From: Ciona savignyi
Taxonomy: Eukaryota > Chordata > Ascidiacea > Phlebobranchia > Cionidae
Direction of reading: 5' to 3'
Assembly: GCA_000149265.1 (NCBI GenBank)
Contig: CH003275.1
Location: 1,613,764-1,677,763, forward strand
DNA length: 64,000 nucleotides
A program made the translations under genes and the position numbers. Shown here piece after piece: positions 26,001 through 38,000 of this stretch (position 1 is the stretch's first letter; each line of letters begins with the position of its first letter). The notes under the pieces are model-generated. The model was not told the DNA's origin. It was given only the letters and a program-made list of their open reading frames with translations, and did not search any database.

Positions 26001-29000
26001 GTCCGGCTGTAATTCCACACCTTGAGGTTTGTATTAAAAGAATGTCTTATATAAATGAAGGTTATTTCGTTACGGTGTGAATTTGTGTTGCGAGTATAGA
26101 ATAAAGCCATGTTGTATTCAAGCTTTTCAGAGTGTCGACTGACTAGAAAGGTGGTTCTTTTCTGCAAATTTGGAAAGATTTGTAGGCTAATCGACAATTT
26201 TGTCATGTGTTTGTGAGGTTACAAGTTGAATATATGTGAAATTGGAATTGTTTAGTTTGAGCTATACAGATTTCCCATAAATATTACCGCGCACTTTTCT
26301 TCAGGGCTTTATATCACTTAGTCATAGTTATGGGTCCCATTTGAAAAATTGGGACACATATTGTTATGGGTCCCATTTGAAAAATTGGGACACATATTGT
26401 TTTTGTCCGTTTTTTTTTTCTTTTTTTTTTTTTTTCGTTAAAGGTTTGACAGGCATGGCATGGCGCCCCGACATCTACCAGAAGGAATAATGGAATCGCA
26501 ATGAGACTTTGCCATTTGTTAGACAACATGGTCTAGATGAACAGAAACTAAAATTTTGGGAGATAAAACCAGGGGAATTCCCCTGGAACGTTAAAAACCA
26601 AAACGGTTTTTTTTTCTAAAAAACTAGCTTTTTTGGGCATAGCGCTTGAACGGCAGCTCCAATTTGAATCAGATTTCGTGGAATGTAAGTGCATTAGTAA
26701 CTGATTTAACACTTGGAAGAAATAAAAAAATTACCTAGGGAAATACCCTAAAAAAATAACATTTTGTTTTCAAATCATGATTGTGACAGCACGCCATGTC
26801 GCCCCGACATCTACCGGAAGGAAAAATGAAATCGCAATTAAACTTTGGTATTTGTTACACAACATGGTCTAGATGGAACAGAAACCAAAAGTTTGGGGGG
26901 ATAAATCTAGGGGAATTTCCCGGGGGCGTTAAACACCAAAACGGTATTTTTTTCTTAAAAAAGTAGCTTTTTTGGGCATGGCGCTTGAACGGCTGCTTCA
27001 ATCTGATTCAGATTTCGTGGAATGTAAGTGCATTACCTACTAATTCAACAATTAGAAATAATAAAAAAAATTATCTAGGAAAATACCCTAAAAAAAGATT
27101 TTGTTCTCAAATTATGATTGTGACAGGCATGGCATAACGCCCTGACATCTACCAGAAGGAATAATAGAATAGTAACAAAACTTGGTCATCTGTTAGACAA
27201 CATGGTCTAAATACGCAGTAAAAAAATTGTGGGTGATAAATGTAGGGGAATTCCCCTGAGACGTTAAAATCCAAAACGGTTATTTTTCTAAAAAATTAGC
27301 TTTTCGGGCCATAGCGTTTGAACGGCTGCTCTAATTTTAATCAGATATAGTGGAATTGTTAGCCACCTTATGTCAATTAAAAGAAAGAAAACATTTACTT
27401 AGGGTAACTCCCTTAAAAACGAAGATATGTTCCTGACTCATGATTGTGACAAGCATGCAACATTGCACTGAAATCTTTAACAAGGATTCGTCAAATTGGA
27501 TTAAAACTTTAAGAATTGTTAGATAACATGACCCACATATGTGGCAAAAATTCCCCGAAACCATCAAAAACTAAAGCGGGCTGTTTTAGGAATTTAGCTT
27601 CATTTCAATACAGCACTTGAAAAAAAAGCTTTAATTTAAAACATTTGTTGTAAAATGTTCGTAAATCTAACACGCTTGTTTTTTTTTACCTACACCTGGA
27701 GAAGAAGTTTGGTTACTAAGAGACCCATGCGTTTATGCTTGCAGAAACAAAAACTACATATTCATTGTATAAGATACAAAATGTGGTCAGGGACCCTGTA
27801 GCAATAGCATAATTATATGGCATACGACATGTGTTTTACAAATAGTGGTGGTTAAACACGTGGTTGACACTCTCTAGTTAAATAACTGTTTGCAGCATGA
27901 AAAAGTGGCAAGAGATCCCAGACTAAAATCAAGCCATGCTCCAAAGGTACCAGCAGGTGAGAATACTGATGCTTTTTAATGTAAAATATGTTGTTAAATA
28001 TCCTGATGCTTTTTAATGTAAAATATGTTGTTAAAATATGTTTTAAATTTGTTATTATTTGCAGGTGGATTGCGAGTCACTGTGAAAAATAAACCTTCTG
28101 GCCCAGTAAGTGTTAGGTTGTGTGATACAATACAACTTATATGGACATTAAAACATCCTGTCTTTTTTATACTATGATTTGGCTGTTATTTTGAAAACTA
28201 AAAATTAATAATCTGTACCAAAATAGTCTATACTAAAAAATTAGATTGAGCTATCCTACCGTACTCCATATGCTTTGGTGGAACTGTGCTCTTCAGTATT
28301 AATTATCGCCTTTGTCTAAAAGTTTCCTGTTACAGCCTGTGAGAGAGAAGCAATCTGCCAGAGAACCAAAAGTAAAAACTAATGGGGAACACACACAGAA
28401 AGTAAGTGTATCTCTTTGTTGCATGCATTTTTAACTTGTATGTACCCTTAAATATTGTACAGTTTAAATTAAATGTTTGCATTCTTGATAATGCAAAAAC
28501 AACATACAAGCGCACCACAAGCTTTGTTTCTTCGATTAAAATTTCCTACATGCATACTATCACTTGCAACCTAAAAAATAAATAATTGTTTACAGGTTCA
28601 GGTGAAACCAGGGAGACCTTCTCCAAGCTTTCCTAACAAACAGGAGGCAGCCAAAATCAAAGCATCGTTGAATGTACCTAAAAAACGGTCACCAAAAATT
28701 GCACCTAAAAAGATCAAAAAGAGCATTTCTCCAGCATTAGACAGACCTGGCAGTCGATTGGAGATGCATTCTATACAAAAACCAGTTCCAAAAACCGTGG
28801 AACCCAAGCCAAAAGCGTCAATTAAAGAAACAAAGAAATTGGTAAACTTGATTGATCATTTACTCATTTAATAAAATCCTTTCAAATTTACTCATTTACT
28901 AAAAATCTTTCTCAAAAAATCTTTTTTTTAAAGAAATAAAGAAATTGGTAAAAATTTTTCGTTCATTTGCTAAATTAATAAAATCTTTCTCAAACTAAAC

Positions 29001-32000
29001 TCTAGTAATTTTCCGTTTTTTTTTGTTACCCTAATAAGTAATACCATTGTAAAAGAAATAAACAGGTATGCAACAAACATTACTGTTTAAAATTATAATA
29101 TAACAAACCAAAATAACCATATTATTCCCAGGTACAACCAAGCGATGAACACCCATTGGAAAAGTTGTTGCCAGTTCCTAACGAGCAACGAGACGCGGAG
29201 CGTCGGAAGAAACGGACGTACCGCAACAAACCTCGTTCACCCTCACCTCCACCTCCAAAACTGGCAAGAAGAAGCTCTTCACCTGCTCCGTAAGTTGCCT
29301 TTTTGCTTGGGTTATGGTTTATGGTCATTAATTATTGAACCTTAAACATTATACTAAAACTTTTTTTTAAAAAAAGTATGTTAATTATATGTTAAAGTAA
29401 CTTAATTAAAGCTTTAAAAATATAAAAAAAGACTAATAATAAAAAGTAACAATAATGGTTTAAATTAATATTTTAAAAAGAATTCTAAATTGTTTTGGGT
29501 AAAAAGCTTAGATTAACATCTGCTTTATTTTTGTGTTATATTTATTTTCTACTAATTAAGTTCCAATCTTGTTAAGAATAATTCCCAAATTATTTTTTTT
29601 AAACGGTAATGATTTTCGTGTCACAATCGAAAAATTCTCTTTCTAACAGTCTGTGTGCCTGCCCCACCTATTAACAGCCCCACATTACAGAATCCGACAG
29701 ATCTCCCCTGATGCCAGTGTACGCCGTGATCCTCGGCAGTTTGGGAATGAAAACCGCCGAATTCGTGCAATGAAGGACACGCAACCTAGAGATTCATCCA
29801 GGTTTGTTAGGGAAAGTTAGTGAAAGTGTTATTTTGACACAGGCGCAAAATTTCAATCAATACCTTCTTGGACTGAACCGCAAACAAGGCAACAATTTCT
29901 TGGTGCCATAAATAACCATTAATGTAGTAAAACTGTGGTAATATTGTATCACATACTGAACCATATTCTTGAAAAATGTTATACTACATATTTTAGAATA
30001 CCTTTATGTTTACATTTTATTTTAAAAACGAAGTATAATACTTGCTGAAATTTCTAATACTGTTATGCAATATATACCATGTTACCAATAACTTTATAAC
30101 AGGGACTAAATATAATGCTCACACAGATCCAAAACAGTTAAATTTTGAATTTAATGATCATCACCATATATTCCTCCCAGGTCAAGTGAGGGATCGCTGT
30201 CACCAAGATTTTCCCCCGAACCAGAGGCAAACGACCCGTCCAAACCATCATCTCAATGGAAGCCGCCTCCTAAAAGGATTCGTCAACAAAGTATGTAGTT
30301 AGCACTTTTATAGATTTGGCCTAACACTGTTATAGGTTGACAAGCACTGTTATAGATTGGGCTTAGCACTGCTATAGGTTGACAAGCACTGTTATAGATT
30401 GGGCCTAGCACTGTTATAGATTGGGCCTAACACTGTTATAGGTGGACAACTTGACTGAGGACATTATTGAGTAAGATTAAACCACTAGGTTCACTGATGT
30501 ATTTAACTAGATAAAAAAGTGTTTAAAATTGGGCCAAAAAACCCTATTGCATGTTGCATTGCATAATAAATGCATTTAAAAAATGTTGCGTTATATGCTT
30601 ATATCGGTACAAAATTTTTGGTGGACTTTTCTTCCAGCTTTGTTTTCAATATCATATATTTGATTTTTTAGTCGACCAATAGTTATTTCTTTAAATCGGA
30701 ACTTACTAAACAATATATCCAGATGATGAACCAAGGAATCCACCAATGCGTTTGAACACAGAATCGAAACTGGAAATTCCTCAAGAACTTACTCTGAGCC
30801 ATCAAAATGAGATATTGAGACAGGTACGGAAAATAGTGTGAATTGGATACAGTATCGCCACTGCTTAACCAACTGCTGCATCTTAAGAACTCAAATTTAG
30901 CATTTAAAGAGCAAGCAGATTGTTAAAGTGTGCATAACTACATCATACTATTATGAACAAAGTATACTTTCACTGCAACTTCCATTTTTAACTCACAATT
31001 TAGGCTGTGTCAGCGATTTTGAATCCAGTTAAGATTTCCTCTTTTTATCCAAGATTACAACTTACAAATACATCCAGTACATATTACATTATGAATGTCA
31101 CATTACCAATATCTGCTTAACACAGGCGGACCGTCAGTTACAAAGTGGTCAGCTGAGCCACGAACAACACCAGGAGTTATTGAAACAACTCCACCAACTG
31201 TTCGAGCTGCAACGCATCCGGAAGATTCAGTTTGAAGAAGATGATGACCATAGGAGGAAGGACAACAACCTCAACCGACGAGGTAAGTTGGTTGTACAGA
31301 AGAAAGTTAGGGGTGCAAGGGGTGTAAACCGCACCTTAGATTTCAGAATTTCATCCCTGGTACAAGCAATATAAGCATTTTAACTTTCAACTAAAGCTTA
31401 TAAAATTAAAATTGGTAGCATAGAAAGTTAGGAGTGTATTTAAACTGCATAGAAGGTTGCCAGAGCATAAGGCATACATTGGTAGCATAGAATGTTAGCA
31501 GTGTATTCAAACTACACTTTAGCTTTTCGAATTGCACCCCTGGCACAAGCAATATGAACATTTTGCAAATAAACCTAATCCAATCATTAATAATCAAAGT
31601 GAATAATCCATACTATCCTGGATCTTGAATTTAATTCTACTTAGAATTAAAGGATAAACCCTATTAGTATCAAAATTAAAAAGATTTCCAAACATATGTT
31701 TAAGCATTACGATTATATTAAAGTGACATACACTTGACAGTATCGATTTTTTTGTTTTTAGGACTTTCCCATTGCATTGAACATTTAACTGTGATGCGTG
31801 TAGTAATTGTCCTAGTAATCTTTATTTCTGGTGAGGGAAGGTGGTTTAAAAAATAAATTTTCTAGGTTTTGTCCCTGTGCATCCACAACGAGGTGGAAGA
31901 CGTCCGATCCACCCTCGGAACATGGCGGAAGATGATCCTCGCTTCCGGGATCGTCCTCATGGTCCTCCCATGCATAACAACCGAAGACTACCTCCAGATC

Positions 32001-35000
32001 ATCATTTCGGACGAGGTCGAGGACTCCCAGGAAGAGGAAGGCCGTTCCGGAACCACTCCCCTCAAAGTCCGAGGAAAAATGGAGGACCCATTAACGATCC
32101 CCGCATCCGTAGAGAGGAACGCCCTAAGTTCGCTCAAAATGAGGAGTTTCCGCCGCATCATTTCAACCGTTCCCCAATGAGAGCAGAGGAGCGGAGAGAG
32201 CAACATCATTCTCTTTCTCCTCATCGTTCTGCTCCTCCGGATGAAGGACAAAAGCGGCAATCGGACGATCACCACAAAAATCTTAGAAAATATGCTCACA
32301 GTGATCAAAACCGCCCCCCTCACCCTAACATGCACTCCAGACCAGACCCACGTGGGGTTAACCAAGAACCGATTAAAAGAGAGAATGAGAACTTCGGCGA
32401 GAAGGAAGGGCAACGTTTGGAAGAACCAGAGGATTACATTATCGCAGGGATGCGGAAGGAAGAACCGCAGCATCAAAATTTCGAGGAACCTGAAGACTAC
32501 ATCATCGCCAACATGAAAGAAGAGTCGCCTCCTTGCGAAGAACCGGAGGACTTTATCATCGCAAACATGCCGCCGATATCCGAGGACTTTGCAAAACAGA
32601 GCTCTGACGAGAAAGCTTACTTGCAGCACATGAAGAAAATCAAGGAGTCGATGTACTCGAATAATCTGAAGGGAAGCGGGGATGAAAAAATGGAGGAGAG
32701 TGATGCGGGAGAGAAGGGAGCCTCCGGAACAGACACAGATGCGGATCTGTCCTCCGATAAGAAGAAAAATGAAGATGTGATGAAGTCACCTTCTCTGCCG
32801 CTCAAAAAACGACGTTATGTGAGTTCGGACTCAGAAGAAAAGAAAACTGATGAAACTAAAAATGAGGAACCTAAAAAAGAAAAAAATGAAGAACCGGTGC
32901 CACAAAACGAACAGCTGGATAATTCTGTAGAAAAATCAGAAGAACAAATCAAAGAAGAAGTCAAGATTGATAAATTAGAGGATGAAAAGGAGGTTTTATC
33001 TGCGCCGAAAATGAAAGAAGAGATCCCAAAGAGTGAATCTCCGGAACCGGTGATGGAGAGCGAAGACAACTCGTTGGTGTACGTCATCGATAAAGAGGAA
33101 GAGCTGCCTCAAGATCATCCGAGGTTCAGAGGACCTAGACATTCAAGAGGAGGAAGACCCATTCGTCCACGAGAGCGGATACAGGAGTACGTAGACGATG
33201 GTTTTGCCGTAGAAAAGCGTTTTAAAGATTTTTATTTTTGTTAAATGTCAATATTAAAAGTCTAGAACACTATTGGTGACCAAAATACGTAATTGATAAC
33301 TGCAATTAATTTTAAAATGTTTATGAGCATGTCTAAAACTTTAAACTTTGTTAAAAGACTGATAATATATATATACATACTTACACTGATTTTCTTTATA
33401 TTGATGATTTGAAGTTCAGTTTCCCAAATTCTGACTCTGTAAACTCAGTTTCCAGAAAAGCAAATTCAAAGTCTCCGTATCATCTGTCATTCCTATGCAT
33501 ATTTAAAAACCCTCCCCCTTTATTACTCCCTATGATCATCCTCCAGGAAAGAGGAAGCTCGCATCCAGCGGATCTATGAGGAGGAAAAAGAGAAGATGGA
33601 GTGGGAGGAGGAACTGCATCATCAACTCCAGATGGAGCGGTGGGAGGAGGAGAGAAGGTATTTCTCTCATTTCATTCATTTGTTTCATGTAGTATGTTCC
33701 AGTATTTGGGGTTGTTTAACGCATTAGAAATGCAAGAAGATATTTAATATTCCTAAGAAATAAAAATTACCAACCTAAAAAATATTTTAAATGTTTAGAA
33801 ATTTTGAGAAATGCAGAGTAACAATGTCTTAAAATGAATTCATTATTCAGCAGTTATTGCTTTAAAATGGTTAATTAGGTTAAATAGCGCCTTTTTTAGT
33901 CCTAAATCTCACCGAACATATGTTTTGTGTTTGTTGTGTAATTTGTAGTGGGTAATATGTTTCATTCAAATAATATTTTGGATAATTTTTTTGTTTTCTA
34001 TTTTGAAGTAAATTGATTTTAAAAGATAAATTAATTTAAGTCCTTCCATAGGAGAGCTGGTCCTGGTCCATTCCGAAGAGGTAGGGGTCGTGGGGGGTTT
34101 CCCCGTGCATCCCACCGGGACGGTTGGGACTCTCCCCCTGTTGACGACGATGTCGACATTGCACGTGGGAGTATCCGCCGTGGTCCACCACGCCCTCCAG
34201 TGGGCAGAGCACCGCGATTTCCACCTCGTGAACGAGAAGGAAGGCATAGGGTGAGTGAGAAATATATTGTCTCGTGTTTAAATGTTATTTTTGTGGCAGA
34301 TTATACGAATGCTAATAAGAAAATTTGCTACAAAAAAAGCCTCGCTACAATTTTCTGTTGTTTTAAAATATTGCGGTAAATTTTTGTAGCATAAGCTAAA
34401 CATCAGAATCAGTTATTGCTTTGATTTAAATTCCAAACTTTTCATTATATCTTTAGCCCCCACCCATGATGCACGATGACATGCATGGAAGACCCCCTCC
34501 TGGCTTCCATCGGGGCAGATCACCCCCTGAACACCGCTTGCCTCCTCACCCACGACATCCAGGGGAACCCAGGTTGCCTGACTGGGACCGGGGACACAGG
34601 TTACCCCCAGGGGGTAAGTTAGATTGATGAATTTTTCTTAAATCATACATAAATATCGTCCACTTTTTTTTAAATCGTGCATAAATATTGTCAACTCTTT
34701 GCATGACATAAAAATATTTTCTTCAAAATTATAATCCAAAAATTTGCAAATTTTCCTTTTAATGCCTTTAATACCTATAATTTCTTTTAATTGTACTGTG
34801 AAAAAGTCTTAGTGTCATTTCAAATATGTTTCTATTAAAATGGTCCCCTTCGGCCCGAACATTACAAATATGTTTTTACCCTGTACAGATGGTCACTTCC
34901 CGCCAGAACGCCCGTTCCACCCAGATGAACGTCGGATTTCACCACCACTGGAGGTAATTATATTCTAAATAGATATAGTTGAGCAATAAGTATTATACTT

Positions 35001-38000
35001 TGGCTATAACAATGGGCAAGGATTTAAATGAACGATTTGATTGATCTAGTAGAAAATAAGTAATAGCGCCAAAAAAGGGCAGATTGGTTCAAAACTGCAA
35101 TTTAAAAGTCATTTAATGTTTAATGTCCTTTTATTAATAAAGTTATTTTGGAGTGTTGACTTTCTTTTTCCATTATTTGGAGTCTTCTACCTTTGCTAAA
35201 CAGGTCAATTAGATTCATAATAGCTGGGTATACAAAAGCAAAAGTATCGAGTTGTAAGAACAACTTATTATACAGGGTGTCCCAAAAAACATGACAATAT
35301 ATTAAAATCACACATTGAAAACCTGTGAATTCCAGAAACTCAATAAGCACGTGTGTTGTACTGTTGACAACATGTAAATGACAATATTTTTTTAAATAAA
35401 TTATGTTAACTCATATGCCTGTTAAATTTAATTGATTACGAGTTCATACTTTTTGTGATATTTGCATCTTAATTGGTGTCATTTTGTTTGGGACACCCTG
35501 TATTTTAGTTTTTTTAAATATCTAATCATTCAATGTATTCTTAGCATCGACCAGTACCTCTCGAGCATCAGGAGATTCCACCCGCCAATCACCTCCCTCC
35601 TGTCCATCACCCGGGACCTGTCAATCACCTGCCACCTGTCCATCACCCGGGACCTGTCAATCAAATGGCGCCCATCCATCACCCGGGACCTATCAATCAA
35701 ATGCTGCCTGTCCATCACTCAGGACCAGTCAATCACCCTCCACAACATGGAGATCACCCTCCACAAGCTGTCCATCACCCTGCGCCTGTCAATCATCCAC
35801 CTCCAATCAATCAAATAAACGTCAACCAACTATTGGCCGATCTGTTGGCCAAAGGAATCCTCCCTGGCAGCAAAAAACCTGAGCCGGAGCGCTCAAGTCC
35901 TGTACCAGCACCTGATACTGTGATCAAAACTGAACCGGTAGGTCCAACTTTAAAGTAGAATTAAGCACTTTGTGTTGATTCTTGGCTACATTGAGCACTT
36001 TTGTTTTAAAAATGGCTATCGTTATACCCCATCCATTAATCCAAATACAATAAATTAACTGTTGGTTTGGTGGTGTAGGGCTTACATGGTTACTTATTTT
36101 ATACTAACCATTTCAATCCACTGAATCTAGTCTATGTCTGGGGTAAACTATCCATCAAAATGTTTTCCAATTTTCAGAGAGATTAACCGTAAGACATTGG
36201 TTCGCTGATTTGGTAATTGATCTGGAACACACCATGCTCATATAAATTACACTTTATTTTTAATATATCTTTCGTCCATTACAATACTTTTAAAATTGAC
36301 CTACCAACAGCCGAGCAGCAACTCCGCCCCTAAACCCGCCGAAGAGCCCCGCACGATATCCCCATTCGATGACGAGCTCCTTACAATGGACCCTGATGCT
36401 AACATTCCTGTAGTCACGCTGGGCTCAGATTTGAAGATGTTAGTTAGTTTACTGATTGTTTGCTATGGGTGGATTACAATAATAAGCACTTTGTCTTGTT
36501 AAACTATCATATCGTCCTAAACAGGAGTGTGAGGGGTGTACGGTAGATTTCTATGGTTCCGTATTATCGTATAATATCAGCTCGCTGCTAAGTAACTGCT
36601 ATTTTTCCAATAATGTGGCTTTTTGGAATATGTAAAATCAAAATGTACTTTAAATTGCTCTAAAGCAATGACCTGGAATTAAAAATTACTTCGAGCGATT
36701 GAGACAATACAAAGTGCATAAAACTGGTGCCTTATCTTATTTTTAAATTTAAGTTTTTTTCTTCATGATTGAAAACTATTTATTATTACATCACAGTCGG
36801 CACGATGAGATCATAAAGCGACTCTATACTGGCATCCAGTGCTCAGCTTGTGGGTTGCGCTTTACTACGAGGCAAACAGACATATATGCAGAGCACCTCG
36901 ACTGGCACTATAGGGTGAACAGGAAAGACAAGGAGGGTGGAATCCAATGTCACAGGACCTTGTTTCCTGCTGCAGGGGTAAGTGTTTTTAACTATTGAAT
37001 CTGAGTAAACAATGACAAATTCAAATATATAATTACATTAATAATCACTACCATCAATTTCCATTAAGCTTGATGTGTTTCTTTTTTATCTTTCTTTTTG
37101 GTTTTCCAAATATTTCAGATATGATGTACAATGTACTTATACGGATTTCAGGTGGACAATAAAACGCAATGTTTGAATTATGTTATATAGGGCACCAAAT
37201 ACGAATTTTTTTATGAAATTCCTTACAGTGTCCTTTTTACATGCCCTAGTGCAGCGGTTCCCAAACTGGGCGCCGCGGCGCCCTGGGGAGCCGCGAGACT
37301 TTGCCAGGGGCGCCGCGAAAGCATGCGGAAGTTGCTGCATTTATTGTTTTTTTCACAAAAAACAGTACATGTGTGTTACACCAGTAAAACGTTAATTGGA
37401 GATGTTTGAGCCTGGTGTGCAACCCCATGCACTGGCATACAGCATTCGTTTTACTTGTAAAATCCATTGTTCGGTGTTATCTGCCACTATTTGCTCACTA
37501 ACATGGCATTGTTTTCGAATAATGGTTTGTCAAATAACTGCTTTGCATTAATTGACTGTTCGTCACTTTAGTAGTTTAGTGAATAGTTTTAAAGAGTTTT
37601 AATGGTTATCCAAATGCATGCTATAGTCTGGATATACAATATACAATACATGCAGTTTGAAAATTTTGGATTTATGAGGGAGCCGCAAGGTTTAATAAGT
37701 TTACAAAAGGCGCCGCCAACAAAAAAGTTTGGGAACCGCTGCCCTAGTGTAACGTATGTTTTACGCAATTCCCTAAGAACTAAACTAACATTGATGCAAT
37801 TTAGTAACTTTTGAAATTTCCTCAACAGTAAAATATTCACGAATAAAGCTTACACCCACAAAAGTCCTATCTGTTTTCATGTAAAGTATTCTTTATAGGA
37901 ATGGATCTGCTTCGAAGAAGTGGCCAAACCCGAGGAAAAGGACCCATTCAGCGAGGAACTAACCAAAGGGGAAATCCCTGGAGCAGAGGAAAACACAAAC

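Noticed and set aside
29671-29690. PCF11 exon 11 acceptor at 29677
   Set aside because: Using this AG puts the exon out of phase and reaches a stop quickly; the AG at 29689-29690 keeps the frame.
31988-32629. 213-codon minus-strand frame
   Set aside because: Antisense to PCF11 exon 15; its openness follows from the purine-rich coding strand, and no splice context or homology is visible.
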